A stretch of DNA of 64,000 nucleotides from Cepaea nemoralis (Eukaryota > Mollusca > Gastropoda > Stylommatophora > Helicidae). Both the position numbers and the translations under genes were made by a program. The notes under the pieces are model-generated. The model searched no databases. It was not told where the DNA came from and saw nothing but the letters and a program-made list of their open reading frames with translations. Below, in pieces: positions 24,510 to 35,700 of the stretch (positions within the stretch are counted from its first letter, which is position 1; each line of letters starts with the position of its first letter). The DNA is taken from the NCBI GenBank assembly GCA_014155875.1, contig JACEFZ010027765.1, forward strand, positions 79,501-143,500, in the 5' to 3' direction.

Positions 24510-24820
24510 GTTCAGTGTTGCTTTGATAAACAGTCACTACTGTAGCACCTGGGGATCTAGATATAAATTGTACTTATGTCCCTTGATGTAAACATATTAT
24601 GTGTATTGAACTTTGCATTATCATTCTTTAACTTCCTTCTGCCTTGTTAATCTTCTTCTCTGTGCATGTGTTCAGTGTTGCTTTTGATTGACACTAATTA
24701 CTGCAGTATAGAGGGGCATAGATACACAGTGCACTTATGTCCCTACAAATCTTGATGTAAACACACTACATGTACTGAATTTTGCATTATCATTCTTTAA
24801 CTTCCTTCTGACTAGTTAAC
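24510..24820. repeat. Tandem duplication of about 160 bp
   Basis: GTTCAGTGTTGCTTT occurs at 24510 and 24670, and CATTCTTTAACTTCCTTCTG near 24622 and 24791. The copies differ by several substitutions and about 9 bp of indels. Confidence 0.9.
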
Positions 24821-25244
24821 CTTCAATCCTCCAAATTTATGACTATTTAAACAAAAAACTGCAGCAGTCTGTCCAAGGCTGCTGATTTTTCCATATAACT
24901 TTCCATGGCAGGAAACTGGTTGTTGCTACTTTATGTATATTTCATCGTGTGTAGCAGGCAAGGCTGCAGTAAATGTTCGGCTGTCAAAGTGATGGTGCCA
25001 CAAGAGCAGGGGTCTATTCCAATTTTGAACCTACGGCACACATGATATCTCAACCTATTGTGTCCTGTGACCTGAAGTTGAAAAATAATGACTTTATTGC
25101 TTCTGAATCATTGATGACATGTACATTGTGGTGTAGGATAGAGGGGTCTTGAGTGTGAGGAATTAAGACCATGTGACTAGTGGAGTCGCTGTGAACTATG
25201 CAGGTTAGAGTTTTCTTTTTGCACCCGAAAAAAAAACAATCCAT
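24821..25244. other. No recognisable feature
   Basis: No gene recognised in this stretch. Confidence 0.4.
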
Positions 25245-25325
25245 CACCATACCGAGGATTTGAACCGAAGTCTCCCAAATGAGAGCCCTGTGTTTTAGCC
25301 TCTCTGCCACATGCTCCTCTTTCAT
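25245..25325 (-). mobile_element. tRNA-like SINE head
   Basis: On the minus strand it has A-box-like TGGCAGAGAGGCTAA and B box GGTTCAAATCC at tRNA spacing. The acceptor-stem ends do not pair, so it is read as a SINE head rather than a functional tRNA gene. Confidence 0.55.
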
Positions 25326-25569
25326 ACACTGTTCCTATATAATTTAAGGTAGTGTTCCTACGCCTCATAAATAGGGGTATTCCAATGAGTCGTAATTCTT
25401 TCAACTGTACACATATTGTAGCATTTAGCTAGGCATTTCATCATGTTTATTAAATCTGGTAGCCCTTAATATAATGGCTCTATGTGGTTTTCACTGGAAA
25501 ACCATTCAAATAGTTTATTACATGAAAGGAACATTGCTTGCTGAGGCTTGCTAAGCCAAGTGTGTTGTG

Positions 25570-26110
25570 AATCTTGACATTACACTAATAAGAATACACA
25601 AGGCAAGAGAAGCTTGCATAACAATAGAAAATGTGTGGAAGTCACAGGAAGTTAAACTCTGAACCAAACTTAGATTGTTGAACTCCAATGTTACATGTGT
25701 ACTACTGTGTGAGTCAGAAACAAGGAGAAGTAAAATAATTACTAATAAACTATAAGCATTCACTAATTTTGTTGTGCCCAGAATAGTGAGAATAAAACAG
25801 TATAACAGAATCACCAATGTATAGCTCATGGAGAGAACTAAACAAATTCAGTGACTAAAGATGTGAGGACAAGACGCTGGCACTGGATAGAACATATGCT
25901 GAGAAAACCCAAGGGCAATATAACTAGACACTCTTTTGCCTCAAATCCACAGGGCAAATGAAACAGACCTAAAGCAAATTACAGACAGAGATGAATAATA
26001 TTGTGTGGACATAGAGAGAGCTGCAGAAGATAGCAAAAGATATGACGGCTTTTAAGCCTAGTTTAACTGTGGGTCCCAATGAGGAATAAAGGTAGAAGAG
26101 GAAGACAGCA
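25570..26110 (+). mobile_element. RTE-like LINE remnant (family B), copy 2
   Basis: Translation in one main frame shows RIHKARE (near 25590), NVWKSQEVKL (25625-25655), a LLNSNVTCVLLCESET-like block (25675-25722), then MERTKQIQ near 25830 and RELQKIAKD near 26010. This is the C-terminal layout of family B, which the copies at 10440-11050 and 58540-61790 share. Several stops interrupt it. Confidence 0.8.
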
Positions 26111-28381
26111 AGTCCCCAATCAGGGATAATGAGCAGAAGAAGATATGGTGGGATATAGTGTTAGTTCCATATTTTTCTGTGGCTAAACAGTACATAATGG
26201 TCCATCAACCCGCTTGAATAACACATCTGGTCCATTTCGTTCACATTAAATGTAGCGTTTAAGACGTATTCAGCCAAACAAGGATTCAGTTAAGTAGCCT
26301 TTGTGTTGTCATGTAGTGTTTTTCATGTACTTGTGTGTCTGTTTGCATTTGTTTGTTCTGTGCTGATTAAATCTTTAGCTGCAATGTCCATTATGTTTCT
26401 TGTAATTGTGTTCTAGTAAAGCTCACAATCTACTTCTTGTTTTTTGGTAATTCATTTATTGTCAATGTGCTACCTAGTATGCTCACCATCTTTGTCCTTA
26501 TCCATGCCTCTGCTACATACTTTATGTGAATGTATCACAGAGCCATAATGATTTTTTATACTGGTAGGAACAAAGTGAACCCTGGCATAACTGGTAACCA
26601 AAGCCAAGAACCCAATCAAATACCTAACTGTATTCTACTCCTAGTACTTGGGCTACAGCTATGCATCAGAAAATTAACCAAGACTTAAATTAACGACCCC
26701 ACAAAATAAAATTTATAAAATTGGAGGAAACCCTTGGGGTAATTATGTATCAAGCAACTCAGAATTTTATTAATTTACTTAGTTTTTTTTTGTTTTTTTT
26801 TAAACATTGATGGTGTTGTTGTTTATTTTTTTTTAAGTCCATCTCTCCTCCATCTAGTTATAGTTATAATTTAGCTACTCTACCAAACTTTTAACATTTT
26901 ACTTTAACAAGTTCTGTACCAGTCGTTGTATACTATTATGACTCTTTTACCTCAGACTCAACCTATTTTATTTTAGGTTATGTATTTTTCCAATTTTAAT
27001 TTTAAAATAACAACTGCCAGAGACTAGGGTTAATATTATTTATTAACCATTCAACGAATTAAAGTAATAACTTATTACTAATACGTCATTTAAGTTTTAA
27101 TTAACTTCCAGAAGAGAGTAAACAGAACTAATGCAATGAATGAGATTGCTGAGTGAGTGAGTGACATTCAGTAGTAAAAGTAGTATTCAGCATTCACAGA
27201 TGATAAAAAAGGACTAAGGTGGAAATATTACAAAATATTATTGATATTATTATTAATTAATAATAATTATTATTATATTATTATTATACATATGAGATTA
27301 AGAGATTATTTTATTGTCATATTAAACGAGGACATGAAAGTGTGAGTGCTTTTTTTAATTACTTTTTTGCCATCAGACTGAGCATACTTAACTCAGTTAA
27401 GTTAGACAGTTAAGTACTCTGTTAATAACTGAATTAACATTTTATCTGTTTATTTTATTTATCATGATGGATGGTTCCGCGCGTCTGCGCCGACAACAGG
27501 AAAAATAATCATAGAAGATGAAGAATTGCTTTCTTTTACACTATTTTTTTTTTAAAACTTACCTGATACGGTGTCATTTCACGGTTATTCAATCATAAGA
27601 TTATATTTCCATTTAGTTCAAGAAAATCGTAGAGGATCATCTCACAGATTTGGTGATGACAAATTTCAAACCGGGTGCAGCAGACGCATACAATAAGAGT
27701 TTTTAGTGTATACAGTTCACGCAGTTCAAAATGCATCGTACGTAAATAGGTTCGCGTTGACAATTGACAATGACCACCCACAATGAGAAGATCAAGCAGC
27801 TGGGGTCAAGTTATAGGAGCAGAGATCTTCCTCTTCTTCTTTTGTTCGCTTGAAATATGCCTATAAGTGCAATGTTGTCTCTTTATGAATTTATCTATCT
27901 TTTTTTAGTTCACTCAGAGGTCCATAGAGTTTATACTTATACTTTATCTTCCGCTGTCGTCGCTCTAGACCAGATGGTTTGCCTAGATATGTTGTATTAG
28001 TATTAGTTATGCTGCACAGGAGCCAATGCAAAATCACAGGGTTGTGTGACTGTGTGCGAGGTGTGAGATGTGGGTGTGTGTTTCACAAGTTAAACATAGC
28101 TCCGAAAAGTTGTTTATTGCCTATTCTGATGTGTGGATTTAATAGTTGGGTAATTGAATAATGAAATGGCGAAGGAAGTTGCGGCATTGCAGGTGTGGCT
28201 TTTTTAGACGACTTGAGAAAGTCGTGGACAGAGAAGACAGCAAACGCTAAGGTATTGGGAGCTGCACATGTTATAAACAAGATCATTCACCAACACCATA
28301 AAGAAAATACAAATGAAATGTACAGGGAATATCAACAGACGAGATGGCATATAGAAATAAGTCTTGTGAGGGGGAAATATT
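26111..28381. other. AT-rich stretch without recognisable genes or repeats
   Basis: The longest relatively repeat-free stretch outside the giant exon. It has poly-T tracts near 26780-26835 and a TAT-rich patch near 27240-27290. Short open frames have no recognisable domain. Small exons of the minus-strand gene could lie here but cannot be told from chance. Confidence 0.4.
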
Positions 28382-28481
28382 AGGAGATTCTCTGGACTCA
28401 GGCTTGAGTTAGGAGTAGAACGGAGCACTTAGGGTTACACTCGTGTGCCGTGATGTTGATCCGTCGACTAAACTAAACTAA
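28382..28481 (+). repeat. Dispersed repeat X, copy 2
   Basis: Closely matches 14728-14832, again ending in CGACTAAACTAAACTA. Confidence 0.75.
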
Positions 28482-28490
28482 ATATTAAGA

Positions 28491-28609
<119 letters not shown>

Positions 28610-28689
28610 CAGGGAGAAAGAAAAGATGTAGTGGAAATCGTAAACAGCAAAGCAAAAAAGACAAATATAGGCAGCTACAAAAATTAGAT

Positions 28690-29167
28690 TTTTAAGAGCA
28701 TGCATATTTCCCATTGCAACATACGCCTGTGAGACCTGGACACTTACTAAACAAGCTGAATGAGCATTTAAATATAAATGTTATAGACGGGTTCTCAGAA
28801 TATCTTGGGTAAAGAAAAGAACAAATGCATCCATACTTCAAAAGCTGAATATTGAAGAGGATTGGCTATTAAAGACGATAAAACAAATAAAATGTATATA
28901 TTTTCGTCATTTTAAACGTCACAAAAGTTTGGAGAGAACAATAATGGAAGGGTATATGTCTGGGAAGAGACGAAGAGGAAGGCCAAAGAGAAGATGGGTG
29001 CAGGATGTGGCGAATGATCTTCAGATTGGTGTACCGGACGTGGGACATCTTGCTTGTGATTGAGAACTTTTTCGGAAGGTTGTTATATTAGCGAGGTTCT
29101 GCAAAGGACATGCCACTAAATGAATGAATGAATGAATGAATGAATGAATGAATGAATGAATGAATGA
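28690..29167 (+). mobile_element. RTE-like LINE 3' end (family A), copy 1, with (TGAA)n tail
   Basis: The translated segments include TYACETWT (near 28718-28745), RVLRISW (near 28788), LLKTIKQ (near 28868) and GKRRRGRPKRRWVQDV (28960-29010), typical of the C-terminal end of RTE-type LINE polyproteins. A (TGAA)n tail at about 29121-29167 follows, the microsatellite-like 3' end this clade usually has. Several in-frame stops are present and the element is strongly 5'-truncated. A minus-strand sister lies at 57421-57850. Confidence 0.88.
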
Positions 29168-29435
29168 GCAACACCAACTTCATTAAACTAACAGACGACA
29201 GACAGCATTGGAGAGTCATGATCGCCGATGCCTGCTACAGACCTGGCACCTGAAGAAGAAACAGAAGAAAACTGGCCGTGAGTTACGGCAGAACAACAAC
29301 AGTAAAGGACCTTTTCAAACGCCTTGATGTGTGCTGAGTATATGGTTCTAGTCCAATAATTTTAGAGACCAACTGCACTGGATGGGAGAAGTGAACAATA
29401 GCACGCCGGTTGTCTTTACTCAGAAAATGTCCAAG

Positions 29436-30266
29436 TACAGTGGTACCTCTGGTTATGAACTTAATTCGTTCCAGAACTCGGTTCGTAACCCGAAACGTTC
29501 GTAACCCGAAACATTGCAATCAATGAAATAAAGACAATTCGTTTCAAGATGAAAGAATCGTTCTTTTTTTTTATTAACATCCGGTTGTTTACCTGACAAA
29601 ACGCAAAGAATACGTGTACTTCACGTTTTAAATAAAGAGAAAGAAAACAACCAAACGAATTAAATGTAAAATAAAAAGAGATTTAGGGCACTCTTCCGAC
29701 ATTCGGGTCTAAATAGTTCCGCAGTGAATAATTTTATATAACTAACACTAACCCTAACCCCTAAACCCTAACTTATTCACTGCGGAACTATTTAGACCCG
29801 TCTGTCGGAAGAGTGCCGAGATTTAGTTTATCTTTGTTACCAAGAAAACGATCATGGGAAATTTATCACTTTCTTTGTTATTCTGAATCATTATTCCCAG
29901 GAGTATCTTGTCGTTATTTCTTGGCAGCCGAGTGGGAATCTTTCTTCACTATGAAACTATCAAGGGAAATTTGTCGCTTCCTTTGCTGGAGAATCTTTCT
30001 GAAGTGGGCCATCGTGTTATAATTCATCACATATAGGATTATAGGGGCATAGGGATTGTTAGTAGCAAGTTCACAATGAAGTCTTCGACGTCTGCCCACT
30101 TGCTGTAAATTTCTTTACTCCTGGCAGTTGAAACCGTCACTGACTCCTCATCATCGGACGACTGCTCCTCCTTTAATGTCTTTAGCTGTTCATTCCGAAG
30201 ATCCAAAAGCTCATCAATAGTACTGTTTGTACTGTACGCGGTCGTTTGTCTCCAACGTTACACCTT

Positions 30267-30347
<81 letters not shown>

Positions 30348-30466
30348 CACCTTCGTTCGTAACCCGAGGCACTGTTCGTTACCGAAGACATAAAATTTTC
30401 GAAGTTGTTGTTCGTAACCTGAATTGTTCGTGACATGAGGCGTTCGTAACCCGAGGCACCACTGTA
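29436..30466. mobile_element. pogo/Tigger-like Tc1-mariner element, TA TSD
   Basis: The body is 29438-30464, bounded by TA on both sides. Termini CAGTGGTACCTC and GAGGCACCACTG are inverted, followed by related GTTCGTAACCCGA phrases at both ends. On the minus strand about 30090-30230 reads as an acidic helix-like segment (DELLDLRNEQLKTLKEEQSS), reminiscent of the C-terminal region of pogo-group transposases, but no catalytic core is present. A (CT)n run lies at 30267-30344, and a separate foldback element is nested at 29687-29817. Confidence 0.75.
29678..29826. mobile_element. 131-bp foldback element with telomere-like loop, 9-bp TSD
   Basis: The body is 29687-29817. About 45-bp inverted arms start GGCACTCTTCCGACA and differ at about three positions. 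The short loop contains CTAACCCTAACCCCTAAACC, i.e. degenerate (CCCTAA)n. GAGATTTAG flanks both sides exactly (29678-29686 and 29818-29826). A 9-bp duplication with long arms recalls Mutator-like non-autonomous elements, but the family is not established. Confidence 0.88.
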
Positions 30467-30610
30467 CTTAGTTTAGGCGGGGGTCGCCCTGGTTTTAATA
30501 ACTTCGCCACGATGAGGCTGGAGCACATGCTCACCGTGCCGTAGGCAGGCGTGTTGACCACGGCGCTACAGCGACTCCCATTAACAGATTCAGTGCGAAA
30601 TAAAAAGTAG

Positions 30611-30993
30611 CTTCGGACCAGTGGCGTCACTGGGGTTGGTGTCACCCAGTGCGGTAAACTCTTGGTGTCACCCCTCTAGACTTTCACCATGGTCTTCTTC
30701 CGAGTGTTCCTGTACCATATATAATCGCATATAGTAATGTTTGTAAAATAAGTCAAAAAGTTAATAAGGACATAAGAAAGAAAACAAATTGAACAATATA
30801 ACTTCAATACTTCAGGTAAAACATAAATAAAGAACTTCGACAAACTCGGACAAAGTTAAATTTTTGTTATTTTGCTATGTCTGCTTTGTCAAATTTGCAA
30901 TTTTTTTTATTTTGGTGTCACCCCTTGATGGTGTCACCCGGTGCGGCCCGCACCCCCCCCCCCCCCCCCCCTAGTGACGCCCCTGCTTCGGAC
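30611..30993. mobile_element. hAT-type MITE, second family, perfect 8-bp TSD
   Basis: The body is 30619-30985. Termini CAGTGGCGTCACT and AGTGACGCCCCTG are inverted. CTTCGGAC flanks both sides (30611-30618 and 30986-30993). GGTGTCACCC phrases recur near both ends. Non-coding. Confidence 0.93.
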
Positions 30994-30999
30994 CTCTCA

Positions 31000-31339
31000 A
31001 AAATGGATGCTGGCAAATGGAAAGTAGGGGTGTGTCAAGTTATGACTTAAAGTTGTTAATATGATAGCAACTTTGTTGTATTAATTTTAAATTAAAATGC
31101 ATACCATAAGAAAACTACTGTATATGAGCACATGGCAAATACGGGAGGTGGCTTAAGACAATTAATCATCCCACGTGACTTAATCAGTTAAAACTGAGCG
31201 GGCCACGATAAATAAACAAACGAATGGCGGTAACTAAGTCATGTATGGCAATTAGGAGAGGCCAGCCTGGCCAAAAGATTATTCGCGGCCATACTTAAAC
31301 TTCCAGTGTGTTGTCGGTGGGGTAGTGGGTTTATTCCAC
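31000..31339. other. No recognisable feature
   Basis: No gene or bounded repeat recognised. Confidence 0.4.
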
Positions 31340-31354
31340 ACACCGGTCAGCTGG

Positions 31355-31470
31355 ACTTAAACGTTGACGCCTTGTCCAGAAAGTAATGGCAAACTACATA
31401 ACGTAAACTTGCCGAGAAAATCATCCTGGGATTGATAGCAACGTCCTGCAGAGGACAGGCGACATCTTGT
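31355..31470 (+). repeat. SINE core fragment, plus orientation
   Basis: It contains the reverse complement of the shared SINE core (31377-31400) and the CAACGTCCTGCAGAGGACA block also seen near 49632 and, inverted, at 9081-9120. Confidence 0.65.
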
Positions 31471-31489
31471 AACTATAGAATAATATGGC

Positions 31490-31925
31490 ATATACACATA
31501 CACACATACATGCACAAGAATACACAAACACACACATACATGGACACGAATATACACATAGACTAGTAGATAGAATGACCCACACAACAGGCTGACTTTT
31601 TTTTTCTCTTCAGGAGACCCGGCAATCAATGATTTTCACTGTTGTGCTCGCCCGCGCGCGCGTCTGTGGTGTGTTGTGTCTGTGTGTGTGGTGTGTGTAT
31701 GTGTGTGGGGGATGTGTGTGGGTGGTGTGGTGGGTGGTGTGTGTCTGTGTGGTGTGTGTATGGGTGTGTATGTGAGTGTGGTCTGTGTGGTGTGTATATG
31801 TGGTGGGGAGTGGGGTTGTGTGTGGGGTGGATGGTGTGTGTGTGTGTGTGTGGGGGGGGGGTGGAGTGGTGGATGCTGTGGGTGTGGGTGTGCGTGTGTG
31901 TGCGGGGGTGTATGTGTGTGTAAAA
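31490..31925. repeat. AC- then GT-rich low-complexity sequence
   Basis: Irregular ACAC/CATA at 31490-31560 and GTGTGTGG-type sequence at 31640-31925. Open frames here are artefacts. Confidence 0.9.
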
Positions 31926-32521
31926 TGTAAGAGGAAAAAGCGGTCAAATAAAGACATATTTAAGTGATTCAGACCCGAAGGATAATATTTCGCCAAACGT
32001 GACCTCCCATTTAGACAGAAGGACGGCGATATATTGCCACACTATGGTTATCGTGCTATGTGTTTTGTTTCCATAATTCCAATGCTCAGTGAACGGAGAT
32101 TTACATTATAATTCATTTGATTGTGTACCCTGTTTGGTCCAAGCCTTCTTTTTGTTTGTCACTAAATCAGTTCACGAGACATGACATTGGCTGGTTGGTT
32201 GAAAGACTTCTGGAAGATTCTGTTGCAACTCTTTAGTCAGCTGAGTTGCTGTTCAGATGGCATGAGCCCTGAAGACGGCTTTCATCTTTCGTGATGAGGT
32301 TGGTGTGGAGACTCACCCCCTGATCCGGTGCCGGGGTATCATTTCCACAGGGGAACTGTCTCGTAGGGTTCCCCCCCCCCTCCTCTTCCAAGCGCAGAAA
32401 CCAGCGGAGTGTGCCATACCCGAGTGAAAGCCTCACATCTGCGGAAAGATATGGCGATCCTTGGAACGTTAATCAAACTTTAAGTCCAGTCTGTGGGCAG
32501 GCCGCACCATAACGCGATGCT
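31926..32521. other. No recognisable feature
   Basis: Presumed intron or intergenic sequence downstream of the giant exon. No convincing next exon was identified. Confidence 0.4.
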
Positions 32522-32734
32522 CTAAGCTCCTGGTAAGAGTATGTTCTGATCCAGCAATCTCTGTAACCCTAGGATGACGTTAAACATGTGAAAACAGAAA
32601 TACGGGCATGCATGCTGATTAAGCAAACTCATAGAAGGATAAACATGGGCATGCAAGAAGATAAGCAAAACGGAGAGAATAAAAAATATGAAGAGGATGG
32701 CTATACAGACAAACAATACACGTAATAAACTCAC
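32522..32734 (-). other. Open-frame extension past the donor encoding a hydrophobic segment
   Basis: If the donor is not used, translation adds about 25 hydrophobic residues (LLRVLFVCIAILFIFFILSV) about 3 residues after the exon end, then about 40 more before the stop. T-rich introns often translate this way, so the default reading is artefact. A retained-intron, tail-anchored isoform remains possible. Confidence 0.45.
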
Positions 32735-32737
32735 CGG
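32729..32737 (-). promoter_or_regulatory. Splice donor ending the giant exon
   Basis: On the minus strand the exon ends CCG and the intron starts GTGAGT at 32734. The open frame continues 70 codons into the intron to a stop at 32522 and would add a strongly hydrophobic segment. That tail is read here as intronic. Confidence 0.8.
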
Positions 32738-35700
32738 TAGTTCCTCTGGTGGCCAAAGCCGTCTGGAATGCCTTCCTGTCTTATCGCCATCGTGAGTATC
32801 CCAGACACTGACACTGATGAGTTTAGCGCTGGACATGTGCCTGCGTGCTGCTGTGCGTGGGGACAACATATCCGTCTGCTCAAGGGTCATTGCTGAATCT
32901 GCTGTCGATGTTGTATCGATGGTCGATGGTGTTTCTACTGTCGATGGTGTTTCTATTGTCGATGTTATAAATCTTGTGGATGTTGTATTTGCTGCTGCTG
33001 CATTCAGTAACGGATCTAACCTTAATGATACATGCGATGAATCGGTGTAGAATTCACTTTCGTCTAAAAGCACTCTAGCAGCCTCGGATAGTCCACGCTG
33101 TTGGAAGGGATTCCGTTCATCCTCCTGAGACGACCTAGATGAAAGCAACCAATGACCTTGCCGTTGAGGTTGTCCTAACGCAAGCGCAGGCTCTGGATTT
33201 TGTGGAGGATTATCACACGTAGTCATAGTTACAGCCGTGGTACTATCAGCTTCAGTCAAGTCTGATAACCCTCTGTTATCAGGAGTACTGATTATTTCAC
33301 TATCAAGAGAAATGACGCCAGAAGTTTGTCCAGTTCTCTTTCCTGTGTCAGGGGGATGCAAGTTTAGAGATTTGTAAGGAGAAGCTTCTTCTGTGGTCGG
33401 AGTAGCGGCTGGAGAAGCTGGTAAAATTTGTCCGGCAGCTGAACGTGGTGACCAAATTGGTAGGTTGCATGATTTATCTTTATCGTCTGCGCTCTGCGAA
33501 ACGGCATCCATGACAGACTCGTTCTGGTTTTCCAGTTGAGACCTCTGTCCTGACAAACGGCATCTGGCAGTAGCATCGGCACCCCATAACGTTTTCACAC
33601 TCGATAATGGTGAAGAAAGTAATGTGTTTGTAAGTGGCATTGAGGTGGTTGTGGTGATGTTACATGGTACACTCGATGGGTGATTCGCCGTTAACAGCTT
33701 CTTTTCATCGCTTGTGTTTAATTGGGTGTTTGAGCAACGAGAGTGTTCAGAACCTGTAGGTGTGTTGTCATTAGATGTACTCGAACGCTCAGTTACTTCT
33801 GTCTGTTGAATATCTTTTCTAGCAGGTCCCACGTTTCCACCAAATTCTTGTTTTATACTAAAACCATTATTGGTCTTTTTAACGTTCTGGGCTGCAAGAT
33901 AAGCTTTTGTAGATGATTTCAAAAACTGTTGTTCGCGCTCTCTTTGCAAATGGCTTTTATGCGAGTTTTCCGCGATAGATTTTTGGAATCTTTTCAGGCT
34001 CTCGGCAACTGTTGGCCAGGTATGTTTTTTAGGTTTTTTAATACCGGAATCAGCCTCTTTTGATTCGCTGTTTACCGGCTCCACTTGATGAAGTTCTACC
34101 GGTGCAAGATTAGCACGCTGTTTTGGGTCAGATTTCCTCTCCTCTACCTCGTTACCAAGACATATCTGGTCCGTGATGTCATCATCTCCTGAGTTTGTAT
34201 CCAGTGTACATTCTGTCTGGCCGGTTGCCAAACCCGGTTTCCTCACGAAAGATGGCTCGGGTTTCAGAGATAAATGCTCACCTTGCCTGATAACTTGTTC
34301 GTTTGGAGATATGCCAGACTGTATGTCAGAGTTATAGCTGTCATCATATTTATTTTGGTCTAACATTGTTAACGATTTGGCTTCATATGATGGTTCCTTG
34401 TTAACGGAAAAGCCTTCAGCAAGCGAAACGTCATTCAAACTCATACTTTTACCTGAAACAATAATCTCCTCACATGTTGGTTTGGCTGTATTAATATTAC
34501 TTGGCGTATTTATGCCATGAGAGATGTCATTATATTTATAAGCCCTGGTTTTACACTGTTCATTTCTATTTGTTTCCATGAGAGTTGTTTTTCGCTCGGC
34601 TGTAGATTCTATCACGGCTTCAAAGCTTTGCAACATGTTTGGTTTAGAGAATTCACCCACACGTGCTTCATTCTTTGATTCAATTGATGTAAGCTGACCC
34701 GGAGATGCTGTAAAATCGTCGTCTTTGCCTGGCTCGTGAACTCCTTTCACGTTTATGTTATCGCCCACTGAACAAAGACGGCTCGAAATTTGCGTAGACA
34801 ATTCAATGTTAACATCATGAGGTGTTTTAGTATTATCTTGGTAAAGTCCTCGGTGGACAATGTCTGTAACAGGTGAGGCCAATTGTCCCTCGGCTGGCTT
34901 GATATGTTCAGAGTTCGTTCTAGCTCCACAACAGCTCGACTTGTCGAGAAGTGAACACGTCTCTTGCGATATCCCATTAAGTGGTTGATCTTTCCAGGCG
35001 TCCATCGCCAACGACCTTTCACTGCTGTGATCTGCGGTCGGCACTTCCTTACCAGACATGATGCAATTGTTTCCAGCTGTAGAAAAAGAACAGAAACACA
35101 AACCAGAGGTTGCGTCACACCGGCACATCGCTGTCACAGAACCTTCGGAAACATCGCCCTTATATTTGGAGTGTACAGAGGTCACAACAGGGCATTTCTC
35201 GACTTTTAGCGACTCCAAGCTTCCTGTAACTACATTATCCCACGCACTCGGGTCCACGGCCCCTGTCACCCTGTTTACAGTTTCGCTGTCTGTCACATTT
35301 CCTTTGTCACTGTCCTCTGCGCCATTGATTCGTCTACTGCCTGGATCGATATGGCTTGACTCAATCACGTGACCAGATTTGGGGAAGCAAGTTGCAACTT
35401 CAGCGGTCTGAGTGTGTGAAATCGAAATGTTGTTATTAGCCTCATCTTTCCCCAGTTTAATAGGTTTCGTCTGTCCTCTATCTTCTCCTAGACTAGAATT
35501 AAACAGAATGGATGCGAGTGTTTCTTGATGCCTCGTACCTTCATCTATGCCACCACTTTCAACGACTTCTTTTTCTTGGGCAGATCTCTTATTTCTGACA
35601 CGTTTGTTAGACATATTTTCACCGTCTGCAATTTCTTGTTCAATATTAGCTTTATTATCCGCGCATTCTTCAGGACATGCATGAGACAAAGTGAGAGATG

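Larger units (their letters stand above)
29290..30580 (-). repeat. Family 4 repeat split by a pogo-like transposon
   Basis: The left part 29290-29437 matches 22755-22920. The right part 30467-30580 has a tRNA-like head on the minus strand (TAGCGCCGTGG, A-box-like). The transposon at 29438-30464 sits between them. Confidence 0.5.

Noticed and set aside
25245..25325. Functional tRNA gene
   Set aside because: A and B boxes are present, but the acceptor-stem ends do not pair and similar heads recur as SINE parts in the window.
29740..29772. True telomere or chromosome end
   Set aside because: Only a few degenerate CCCTAA units, bounded by inverted arms and an exact target duplication, so it is part of a mobile element.
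32522..32734. Membrane-spanning C-terminus of the giant protein
   Set aside because: It lies beyond a consensus GTGAGT donor in T-rich sequence. Kept only as a possible isoform, not as part of the main annotation.
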